In this document: positions 48,601-61,400 of the stretch, in pieces
Position numbering within the stretch: the first letter of the stretch is position 1
Layout: each line of letters begins with the position of its first letter
Source: Loripinus fragilis
Taxonomy: Eukaryota > Mollusca > Bivalvia > Lucinida > Lucinidae
NCBI GenBank assembly: GCA_964019695.1
Contig: OZ026516.1
Location: 99,572,368-99,636,367, forward strand
Direction: 5' to 3'
Length of the DNA: 64,000 nucleotides
The notes under the pieces: generated by a model
Databases searched by the model: none
The model's input: the letters and a program-made list of their open reading frames with translations, nothing else
Told to the model about the DNA's origin: nothing
Made by a program: the position numbers and the translations under genes

Positions 48601-51600
48601 AAATACAGGAGATGTTGAAGCATATGCAAGGTATGACAATACAGAATGTTTCGTTTCAAAAACAATAAATCTAGCTCTCACCTGTAGAAAATTAAAAAGT
48701 CCAAACAAGTATTTGAATATTTTATCAGACATTTTCAAAGACCAAAAAGCAAACGACCATACAGCTGTTATAAGAATAATCTGTGTCCACAACGCTTTCA
48801 TCAATAATCTGAAACAAAACAAAAAATTAGGAAAATGTCTTCATCTGTCAAATAAAGGCAGCTTATATTCATAAAGAAAGTGTTAGAATTTATATGACAT
48901 TTCTATGTTATAGATTTCAATTTTCAGGATTTTAATCGTTTGTATACTAGTGACTCCTAAATGCATAATTTGGCAAACAATTAAGACCCAGATACAAAGC
49001 TGCATAATGCTGCATTTCATCAGATTCTACAATGTTTGTTGAGAGAAAAAAATATTCAACGAAATATATACAGTTTTATTGGAAAATATAACCTGTGCCC
49101 CCTCTATATGTCCAATAGACCATCCCAAGTTTATTGCATCAAGCCAGACAGTAGAATATTTCAGTACATAAAAATTAAAGTTGCTAAGGTCATTTCGATG
49201 TTTTGCCACATACTTTCAAATATACGTTTGATATGGTGAATATGTCAGTCTGTGACAATACCATCAAAATAATTATTACTGACATACCTCATCAAGGTTC
49301 AGATCAGCTAGGATATTAACCCAGTCAGATAAGAGATTTTAACAGTGCATTTAGTAGGCAAACGTGGCCCTCCAGACAGACTATGATCAGACCAGGCAGG
49401 CACAAGGACAATTTTGCTGGTTATATCATACACTGGTTCAATAATAATACAATAATAATTACAATAACACACCTATCAATTGAGCAATGTATTCTAATGA
49501 AACATCTAGGCTGTCTAAAGCATAAACTAGGGGTGCAATACAAACTACATGAATACTTGTTCATTTCTACATGCTCATTTTAGTAAAACAATGAATGTAG
49601 TTGAAAAGCAGTTAAACAGCTTATGGTGAAAACCTCAAGCCGTATGATGTAGGTACACATTAGAATTGCCCCTATGAAGCAATTTCAATGTGTAACAACC
49701 ACTTATGTTACTGTAAATAAGGAAATTTGCACATACCAAGTATCATCTCCATCTTATTTGCCTCTTTGAGACATACGAAACTGCTAAACAGTATTAAAAT
49801 ACTTATAACAATACAGCAAATTGTTTCTATTTGCAAGACCGCTATACCTACAAGATGGTTTATATGAAGTACCTGTTTGGCTAACCTGACAGCAGAAGAC
49901 AGTAAAATGCGTGGATGTATATCAATATAGTGTTTGTATTATTTTTTTATATTCTGGTCCTTTAAAAATAACGAATCAAGGCAGTAATAAAATCATCTAA
50001 AGCTGGTGTCAGTTAGCATGATAGTTGTTAAATATTTTAAAAACCAGAATGAACAGACTCAGTTAAATGGAGTCTTCATTTTTTCTATTTTTGTTGATTC
50101 TTTATATTCCTAAAGATTTTTTTTTTCAAATTATTAAAACACAAATGAAACAATGAATGGCACATACTGTGTACAGTTTCTTAGCTCAAAGAATTCCATT
50201 TGATTATTAGCCTCCAATTGTGTTAAGAGAAATAAACCCAAGTGTGATCAGTCTCAGCAGCAAAACAGCTCTTCACTTTTCCAGGTAAATAGTAATCGCT
50301 AACAAATTCTAATCCGTAATTTTTTTTTTCAACATAATAAACTAATTGAAAATGCATTAGTTGCTTCAATTTGGGTTTTGACCACAACAAACAAAAATAT
50401 GTTTAAACATTAAGAAACAACTAGACAATACCCTTGAATTTCAAGTATCAGGGTACAAATTGATAACCCATCCATTCTTATATAAGTAGTTATATCAGCA
50501 TAAGTGGATTTCACTCCAAAATGTGGAAAAGAGGGGTAAATTGTGATAAGAAATATAAGAGGATATGCACACTATAATTTTACATTAATAATGCAACGAT
50601 TCAACAATGTATGATTCTTACATATCATCTTTTAGTTTGCTTATCATTAAATGTTTAAATTATGTAGAAAACATTAATGATCAAAGTAAGATATCATATT
50701 TTGTGAAACATACTTACAAAATAAATTTATTGCTCTTCTCTGACTTAGTATAAGAATTTTCATTGTGCTCTTTTGCAGTGAAAATTAATACCATGATTGT
50801 TATCTGCAATGAAGTAAATAATAAGAACATTACATTATATTTGACATATATTGTAAACCCTCTTTTTACAGTTAACAGAACATGGAGAAAAAACTGCCTA
50901 CTTGAACATTTGCTATGCCCTCCTAGATGTATAACTGAGCTTTATGGATCAATTTTATAAACAAAATGAAGACTTAGATTTATTCTAATAAGTTAGGTAG
51001 GACAAGAATGTTTGGGTTTTTTTTACTTTTAGACTACAAATGTAGTATAGATCTTTATTTATGTATTATCTTAGACTCAGGTAACACATAGCAGATGATA
51101 AAAAAAACAAGTGATACATTATAGGCTTGATTCATAAATTGATATCTGCGCAGTCCCAAATCATGCAAGACTGCATCACTTTGCACATCTCACCTGATTA
51201 TCTCATGCATGCATGCACTAACTTTTCCAGGCCTTTTGCAGTTTGTGATTATCTGTCGATGTAGGCAGATTTACGTCTCATCACAGCATTTGTTGCATGA
51301 GATAGATTTCTTTATTACTATGGACTTAATATACTTTACAGATATGCTTTTATATTCCTATATTTTGCAACGTGGTATTTGGGATTATTGTAAATTAGCA
51401 ATTCGTTCATGCTGCATTATTTGCCATTTTTGTTATATTGACTTGATGCTCCTTGCATGTACTGGTGGAGTTGATGCAGCAAACAGAGATGTTGTATCAA
51501 CACCAACAGGACATATTCGAGGGCCACATAATAATGTCCTTCACAGCGTTGGAAACTTAATTTTTTAGCAATCAATCGCTTGATGCTGCATGTATGTAGT

Positions 51601-54600
51601 GGAGGAATTGATGCGGCGTTATAGTATGTTGCATCAATACTACCAGGACATCATAGAGCGTCTACTGATGTCTACTTTGATGTCTGGTGACTTACTTTTG
51701 GCAGTTTGATATTATCGGCCAATGTAGGCATACTAACATCTTCTCACAGTATTTTTTGCTTTAGTTAGATTTGAATAATGCTATTACAGGCATAGCAAAA
51801 GGGATTGTTAACCAATGAACTACCATGACTAATCTTAATAAATTGTGGCACCATTTCTTATCCACGGAATTCACGTTACCCCTTGGTGTGATCATGTCTG
51901 CTAGTCTTAGGGCAATTAAACCTCACTTCATTTCATTAATAAGCTTGAAAAGTGGTTTCATAAAACTATCAACTTATTCACAGGAAAACATATTTTATAC
52001 TGACCGCAATAATGCCAACAGCAGGTCCTACAAAAAGCCAAAGATTTTCCCATGATATCCAACACCTGAAGCAAAATAATACCAAAAATTCAGCAATTTT
52101 CACAAGAATTTTAATTTTGTGAATAATGTTAAAAGATATGTATGCAATGTTGAAAATTCGCGACCGGAGCATTACTTACCTACATCAGTAAACGGCAGAG
52201 TGATTTCACCATTTTGCATCTGAGAGGTTTCGCAAAAAAAACTCACGAAACTTTCTGAATTAACAGTAATACTATTTGTGATACAGTGTACTATTTGAAT
52301 CTATGCATGCCATAATATTTGAACCATTGTTTAGAGTATGCTATCACAACACTACCCATTGATGTTATATTTGCAGTACAGTAAATCTCTATAGGTTTTT
52401 GTGTTCCTCTTTGTTAAATTAGTGATCTTAATCTGTCCTGTATTTGTTTGCATCTTGTTTTATAGTCCACACCAGATGTATCTGATTACCAGCTTGTTTA
52501 CTAGATCTAGTTAATGCAAACGTTTATTCAAGTAGAAATGTAATTCAAAGTAGCCTCGTGGAATAAAGAATATACATTTGTAATCTATGAAATAACAATA
52601 TGGCTGATTACACTTTGTATCTTTCATTTTTCAGTCACTAAATTATGATCACGTTATATACATTTTTAACCCACATACCATCAGTTCTAGATCTAGTTAA
52701 TGCAAACGTTTATTGAAGTAGAAATGCAGTTTAAAGTAGTCTCGTGGAATAAAGAATATACATTTGTAATCTATGAAATAACAATATGGCTGATTACTCT
52801 TTGTTTTATTTTTTTCATTTTTCAGTAACTAAATTATGATTACATTATATACACTTTTAACCCACATGCCGGCAGTTTAAGATTGTAAAGTAGAAATCCT
52901 TGGTATCAATGTGTTTAACTGAAAACATAATCATAGAAACTATTGTCAAGCACGCTGCCTGTTACGTTATAAATTTTATTTCTGAAAGATTGTTTATTTT
53001 TACAACAAGCATGGGGTCATATGGTTGGTTTCAATAGTTTGGCAGTACAAATAAGTTTTGCAAACAAAACTGAACAAACCTCTAAAATTTGATGACAAAT
53101 AAACCTTTTATGTTCTGTTTTAGATAAAACTCACAATAATTATATAACAAGGATAAGCCTAGTATATGGCAACTTATTGTAATACAGATCTTGGTTGTAC
53201 ATGGTCATGTCTTGGCTTTAAACCAAATAAAGTAAAATACCAATAATTAAGAGGACATATTTATATAAGGGTTTTGACATAAAGTCACACTCATTTTATA
53301 CAAATCTTCAAACGAATATATCATTACAGTTGACCTCAGATGTAAAGTGTGGACCATACACAGGTCTTTAGTTAAGAGTGCGTAATGAAAATTTAATTTT
53401 CTTATTTCACAACCAAAACATATGTTGTGGGTACTCAAAAGAACCGTCTCAATGAGATGGTTCTTTTGAGCACCCAAAACATATGTTAAAACTGATGGGT
53501 AAGAAAATATTAACATTTTCATGCTGAAAATTTGTGTTTATCTAAACCTGTGCATACATACATTCATACATACATACATACATACATATATACATACATA
53601 CATACATACATACATACATACATACATACATACATACATACATACATACATACATACATACATACATACATACATACATACATACATACATACATACATA
53701 CATACATACATACAAGCCAAGGAACAACCTTATAAACTTACATATTTTTGGCGTAGTATCCCTCTCCCTGTGAACCAACGAAAGCACCAACAAGAACAGC
53801 AGGAAATACTGCAACAGAAATTATGTTGGTTTAATATTTGAAAACAAACACTTAAAGCAAATTGACCCTTAAAGCGCCAATCACAACTGCAACAGACAAC
53901 ACATTTTGCGACATCTTTCCTAATTTTCGAAAAAAAATAAGGTTTGACATTTCATAAGAATCGTCATGCCTTATTTGTTTTTTTTAAGAAGCGCCAAAAT
54001 TTGAAATTGTCGTCTGCTGCAAATTAGAGGTGGCGCTGTATGGGCTAATATTTAGTCATAAGACAGTGGTGTGGTACAAAGTGGAGTCTTCTTAGTTTTC
54101 TAACCCACTTTGGAGAAATTTGTTTGCTGCGTGACTATTGATAGCATTGGAGTATGGTTTTCAAATTTCATTGTCTCATGCATCTATCTTATTTGCATTT
54201 AAAAGTGACCAACCTGCATCCCATTAGCATAATCCATAATCAATAACTATGTCTATCTTCATCCTGACAAAAAAAGCAGATGTAGAAGACGAATTGTGTA
54301 ATACTGATTGACCACAACACATGTGCTTTCTGAAAATACAGCAACAATGACCTTTCTAGGACAGTTTAAGAAGGGTGTCTTGTTGTCTATCATCCCATCG
54401 CAGCTCAAGAATGCCATAAATACCTAAACTTACATTGTTTGGTTGGTGCCTGATGTATGTTTGACTGAGCCTATTGTGACTGAACTAGCGGTTTACTTTG
54501 GTTTAAACAATATTTTATTTGATACATGTAATGATAAATACAACACGAAAGAATGATGTGACATTAAACTGTGCAGTCAATTGTGGTAATTTCCGTAAAA

Positions 54601-57600
54601 CTGTGTAGTTTTCAATATTATCTAATGGTATATTTAGTCTAAATGCATTAAACTTAGGTAGATAGATATATCGATTATGGGTGATGACAAGGTACACTCC
54701 ATGTTGGAGGAGCAGAACTAGTGTTTTGTGGTTTCTTCATTTCACTTAATAGAGAATTGAAAGTTTTAAAATGTGCCTTTTAAGTTTAAAATCATCTCAC
54801 CAAAACCAGGTGAAACTTGGTTTTGCTGTGTATGAAATTGTGTCAGTTGCACTTTATTTTTCAAACTCTCTATCTTATTAATCATTGGTGCGATATGCTA
54901 TAATTCTGTACTTTTCTGGCTTTTTCAGGACTTTAGTTAAGAGTGTATAACGAAAACCTAATTTTCTTATTTCTCAACCAAAACATATGTTGTGGGTACT
55001 TAAAAGAACCGCCTCAATGAGACGGTTCTTTTAGGCACCCAAAATATATGTTTAAACTGATGGGTAAGAAAATATTAACATTTTAAGCAGAAAATTAGTG
55101 TTTATCTAAACCAGTGTAGTATTTCTACTTGTATTACGACTTACCCCATCCTAAAATATAATATCTAACTAGTGAACCAGAGTCATTATGTTGTCCATGG
55201 GCGTGACTTGAGTAGGTTATCACAATATACAAATTAAAAGCCTCATTCATCAGCCAGGAGAAGTTGGCCAGGAAAAAGTAGTGCAGGGATACTGCAAATA
55301 TCTGACACATTGCCTGAAACAAATATAAACATAAAAGTCAATATACACGTATATGCAAACAAGTCTGGAATACATAATACAATACGTCATTTGAATAATA
55401 TAACACAAATTAATAGCTCTAATAATCAAAAAAGAGAAACTTAGATTAAATCACTTTGCATTATATAACACAAATTAGTAGCTTTAATAATCAAACATGA
55501 AGATTTTAGATTTAATCAATTTGAAAAGATGCAAGATCACCATAAACATATAAAGTTAAATGTTTGTGTATTTGTTGTCAGCCACAATACTACTTCTATA
55601 TCATAAAGCTGCAAAAGCAATACGCATAATTGCAGAGGTGTTACAGGGGTGGTTTTTACAATAACGTATATCGTTGACAATACTTGACATAGATTTCTAT
55701 TAAAAGATACTTTTTCATTGTGTCTTTTCAGTCACCAGACGGACCATTAAATCATGTAAATTCAATCTGCTTATTGTTGTCATTGGTCCATAGAACCCAG
55801 AGAATACCAAACGAGTATATTTACGCTCTGTTACAGAGGTACTTTATGAGGGATGGTAGAAAAGTAATTGAACAGACTCTATTTCCTCTTCTTACTAGAA
55901 TATTTATGCAGTAAGTGTGTCAAGTATAAAAAGGGTTAATATTGGGAACTAAATTATGGGACAATGGATGCCATTACAATACTAATATTGACTCTCACCA
56001 GAGGATATCTATAGTTCATGTTCCATAACATAGAAATATACTGTAGTGTTAGGTCTGACAAAATTCTGTAATCATGTATAAGCCATTGTTTAAAGGTCAC
56101 TCTTTAAAGGGGTTATTTGTGTTGTCATAATTAGATTTATGTCCCATTTTAAAGTATGAAATGAAAAATATAAGCTAATTCAGGAGATCCTTGCTTGTAG
56201 AAAGAATGATATTTTCATCTTTTTATTATTATATTTTGTTGATCCTATATGATCTTGAGACCTCTTATTGTTCACTTAAGTCTATTGTTCTATAGTTTCT
56301 GTACAACTGCAAGCACAGATCTTGTTTATAAAGACGATGGTATGTGAGTGCTCAGGTTTTCTTGGATTTATTAAACAAGTTGAGGAAAAGTGATAAAACG
56401 TAAAGCGCCGTTGTTATTGGTATCTTTTCATAACGTTACATGTTCATTTTAATCTGTAAACCACTAGTGCTTTATCGATTTTAATGCATGGCATTATTTT
56501 TCTCCCAGACGCGAAGTCATATGATAAAGTGAATTCTTAAATAGTATTATCTTAGCTGACAATAGTTTTCACTTGGATTGACAATACCTGCTTACGACTG
56601 GACTACTGCATGTTAACAGGATTGAAATTGGGGCAGAGTGTACTACATAAAAGAAAATATTGAGAATGACAAGGATTCAGAAGTCACATTTCACTTACAA
56701 TGCTGTCGTATCTTTCAATGCCTATCATGAAAACAAGCTGTCCCAGTACAACAGAGATTGCCAAATTTTTGTGAAGTGCAGCTGTGCTAGAACTGGTTCT
56801 ACAAATACATTTCATAAGATTTTTGTACTAGCGAATGAGTTAAGTTTACACAAGGAGGATATATCATACATGTGTGCTCGTGTTTTATTGAATTTATTAA
56901 ACGAGTTGAGAAAAAGAGATAAATACACATTATTATAAAAGTAAGTTGATCTGGCATACTTTTTCAAGTCAAGTGGATGAAGTCATACCATCAGATCTCC
57001 CGAGACTCGAAGCGTCGCGGGTGATCCAACGGTATGACCTCAACCATGAGACGTGATACTGTATGGCAGATCAAGTTACTATTAAAATAATACGTTTATT
57101 ATATACCTTTGTCGGTCATAATTCTGATTTTATAACTTCTTTTGATCTTTAATACCGAAATATTGCAGGAAAGTTTGCCATTACGTTACGTTTCTTGACG
57201 TTACGTTAGCATGTTTTCTGTCTCACTGGTTTCATGCTTGAAATTTACTTTACATAACGGTGCCACAAAACAGGTTACCGACGTTAGCCTCACTTTAAAG
57301 GATAATGATAAGGAATCAAAAAACCTCAGTTTGTAGATCAGATAGCCAGAAAACAGACAGTTCAAAAGATGTATCATTTATAGGTATATAATGTTTAACT
57401 CTTTTTTGCGACAAGTTTAATGAATTCAATAATACAGGAGTTCATATATTCGATTCTATTTATCACATGACATTAAATAACTGTTATAATCGTTATAGTT
57501 GAAAACGTCAATAATTGGTCATCTTTTACGCAGCATAAAAATGGACGGCATTACGTAACGTTACTAAATCTGTAAACCACCAGATGCGACGTCGTGTGAT

Positions 57601-58436
57601 ATAAATTTATTTTAAGCAATCTAGTGGCGATGGTAGCCCACACTGTATCCTGAGCCTTCATCTATGTCCCTTTTATAAATGGATAAGTACCAAAGGCTCT
57701 GTAGAACCTGTACAGATGCGCATGCATGTCTGTGCCTTATGTGGTTGCATTTGCAATAAGTACCAAAACTTCATGAGCTGGCTGATTTTTAAAAAAAAAA
57801 ACATTTCAATCTTCAAAACATTATAGTTATGTTACATTGCATTATGATGCTTTTTTTATTGTTATCATCAACGTACACCAGGCTTAATGTCATTACTATG
57901 GTATTTGCTAATATTGTATTAAATCCTTGGTATTGTCTATTATTGCATAAACTCCTTGGTATTGGCTTTTATTTCATAAAATCCTTTATCAAAGCACTCA
58001 AAACAAATATTAAAACTGACATATAAGAAAATATGTCCCAATTTTACCACAAATTTGCGGTTCATCTGGACCTATTATATAGCAAATACGTGTAATCAGA
58101 AACAACACCACAAGTTTACCTGTAGTACATATGTAGAAGACATGTGGCAAGGCACAACACTGAGGATGAACAACAACCAATATAGGAGGCAAAATTCATC
58201 AGGATTTGTCTAACTTCTCCTTTATTCCACTACAACATTTATATAATGGTTTAAGATTGCATTACATATTATTTAATAAATTTGTGTGGTACAATAACAA
58301 ACTATTTAAAACGTCTCTAAATAGAATTTTAAAAAACGGCAAAAATGATACAACACAGGTCACAGCCATTTGGTTGCACTATGGAACGTCATATAATCAA
58401 CAAACCACATATGAAATCAAAACCAACCAACCAAAC

Positions 58437-58488
<52 letters not shown>

Positions 58489-61400
58489 TATATATGACTA
58501 CCAAATCATAAATAACAAACCATAATTGAACATAAAAACACAAAACAAATGAAGTAACAGAGTCAAAAATCTAAAACAGCAAATATACTGTTTAAGAAAA
58601 AAAACACAGTATCATCAACATGCATGTGATGTGTGTGGGTTGGGAGTTAAAAGTATATTTCACCTACTAATAATAACGTTATAGTATGATGCTGTTTAAC
58701 ATTATGTTTTGCTTACATAGAAGATTTCTAACTGACTGGTCCATTTTTTTGTATTTCATGAGGAGCATGGTGGCTTAGGTAGAGTGTTTGACTCAAGATC
58801 GAGGGGTTGCGGGTTCAAACCTCACAGGAGGCACTGCGCTGTGTCATTTGGGCAAGACACTTTATCCTCTGTTTAGTACTGGTTCATCTCAGAAAGACCC
58901 CTACCCTTGATGACTGAAAATTGTTTACTTGGATGGTAAAAATCGAAAACAAACAAACTATTCATTTCAATTTCATAGGCTAAATACCCCTATGAAAGCA
59001 AAGTGACATTAAGTATTTTGGACTCAAATGAACATAAAACAATAAAAAAAACAGTCATTAATTAATCCTTTGTACAAAGGTTCTTTGACAAACAGTGAAG
59101 ACCCAGATAAAATGCCACATAATGCTAAGACAAAATCACTCTTCAGAGAAAGAAATACAATTTATTCTGGATATTATAGCCCGTGACCACTCATTATATA
59201 CAATGGAGCATCCTGACTTAATGGAAATTTTCATTTGATTGAAAAGGGTTAAAAAATCTGAAATTTGAAAGTACCAATAGCAATAAATGTTTATATACTG
59301 CAGCGATAATTAATCAAATGAGATGCCATGCCAATTAGTGTAATTGAATATGCATGAGACTGACGATCATGTAACAGGTTCAAATATCTGGTCTGGCAAT
59401 ATGTTTTAAAAGCAATGTATTATTTACCTACTGCTTATTACAGCCATATAGTTGTAGTTACATACATGTGGTTAGGCTATATTACCATCTCTTTGATTGA
59501 TAACTAAAGCTGAAAAATTAACAAAACTAGGCTAATATTTATCAAAGACATGTCATATGTTGAAAACAAGAAATAAAGGAAGTGTTCATCCATATTAAGT
59601 TTTTATCACTGCTTGAAATGCTGAAAAGATCGCAACAAAACAATTTGGTGTTTTTGTCTTTCTTTTTGGGACAAGCAATAATATTCACATGTAATAGATA
59701 AGAGAATATACTGACATTTTAACTTACATTAACATTGTACATATCTGTTGTAATAGCAAATATTCCAGAAACGGAGCAAGCACAAACACCCTCATATCCT
59801 CTATCTTCTAGTAACTCACAACCTTCATGTGTCCATTTCCATCGTGTAATTCTAAAATATTTAAGATAATAACCAAATCAGCTCGCACACAAGATGTTGG
59901 TCCTTATCACATCATGAACACCAAAAGCTCAGAGAAGCCTGTGTATCGTATCTACACAGTTTTGTCAGAGCCTTCGCTTCTGACATACACAGAGTGTGAA
60001 GTAGAGGAATGATCATGTCAAATACCAGAGCTCTTGTCCAACTAGATAGCTGTGTATATAGAGAATACTAGATGAGTATCTTTTGATATCAAGTTTTTCC
60101 AGGCAAGACTTTGAGAAGGCTTGTTGACATCGCAAGGCTTGCCGAGCGATTCAACATGCATTCTCAAAGATGAGCCTGGTAAACTTGATATCAAACGAGC
60201 GTACCTGGTAATCTATTTATCAGTTTACCCATTGTTGAACACTCTTCAAACTAGCGATTATGACGATTTTTATTTTTGTGTTGATTAAGCGTCATTAGCG
60301 GCGTCATTCAAAAAGTGCAACGTCATTATGACCTGATAAAGGTAACATGCCATGAGATAGGAAACGTTTAATAGGTTATGTTGCAACAATTCAGTTAATA
60401 TTAGGGGTGACTGATAAGCATGATTTAAGGAATTTATTCCTGCAACAGTAGCATAGGCGGTGTGTTCCTAATGAGTTTATTGTCCCCTGTGATGTACTAT
60501 CACTGGTACATCGAAGGTGGACACAAATGACGAGATTAGCCATTGTCCTTGGTCCACTGATTGAGGCACTAAAGGAGGAAAAAGACCTTGGTGCATGTAA
60601 AATTGATTGTCTTTGAAAGATAATTTATTTAAGACTTTATAATTTGCAATTTAGACTTTTTCTTAATTTAATTGGTTGTGCTACTGTATGAAAAAAAAAA
60701 TCACTTCTGGAGAGAAATTATTTACAACATAAAACATGTTTACATTTTTTTTGTATTTTGAGTTAGAGACAAACAATGTTAAGTAATTTTGAGGTAGTAA
60801 TTAAATAAATTATTTTTTCTTCTTCTTCTTTCTAATTATAAAATTAAGAAAAATAATAATAAATATAGTAAATATTTTTTCTTAAATATGATAATAAGTA
60901 TTAATCTTATTGTGTAGGTTAAATTTATAAATGAGTGTAATCAAGTGGTTTCCAACAATTTGGTAGATTCGCAAAGTCCCTGATTAGACTGCATATAATT
61001 GAAATCGGATTTGATACTTAGCTGATCACAAATATGAAATTTATTGATTGAAATCAAGTTGGTATTTTCCCAAAATAAGGAAGATTAGCAATGTCCCTGA
61101 TTAGACTGCACTTAATTGAAGTCTGATAAGATATAGACTTAGCTGATCACAATAAGTTTTACACCTGTGTCAAACATTATCTATCCTTTTAGCACCATTG
61201 AGTAAATAATTAGCTTGACAATAGCTAGTGTGACAATGCATTGCACTTGCAAATGATACACAAAGCTACTTTTGTAAATTCAGTTCATGAAATTATTTTA
61301 TCACATGTAAGGATAATAACATAAAATTTTGTGCCAAAAATTAAAATATATTTAAATGTGCCTGTTTTAGTATCATACTCATTCCGCTATTCATTTTCAG

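Noticed and set aside
49099..49189. Minus-strand exon reading STVWLDAINLGWSIGHIEG between TM5 and TM6
   Set aside because: It has AG and GT boundaries, but its 91 bases would break the phase. The flanking exons join perfectly without it.
51209..51568. 119-residue plus-strand protein
   Set aside because: Lies in a receptor intron, overlaps a degraded local duplication and has no splice signals or known motif.
53521..53841. YIHT-repeat and VCMY-repeat proteins
   Set aside because: Pure translation of the CATA microsatellite in different frames.
56660..56938. 92-residue plus-strand protein
   Set aside because: It is antisense to the TM2 exon and runs into an intronic repeat. The minus strand carries the real coding sequence.
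58010..58119. Minus-strand hydrophobic frame KLVVLFLITRICYIIG as TM2
   Set aside because: It lies after the TM1 donor and in another phase. The true TM2 exon, with correct phase and motif, is at 56699-56798.
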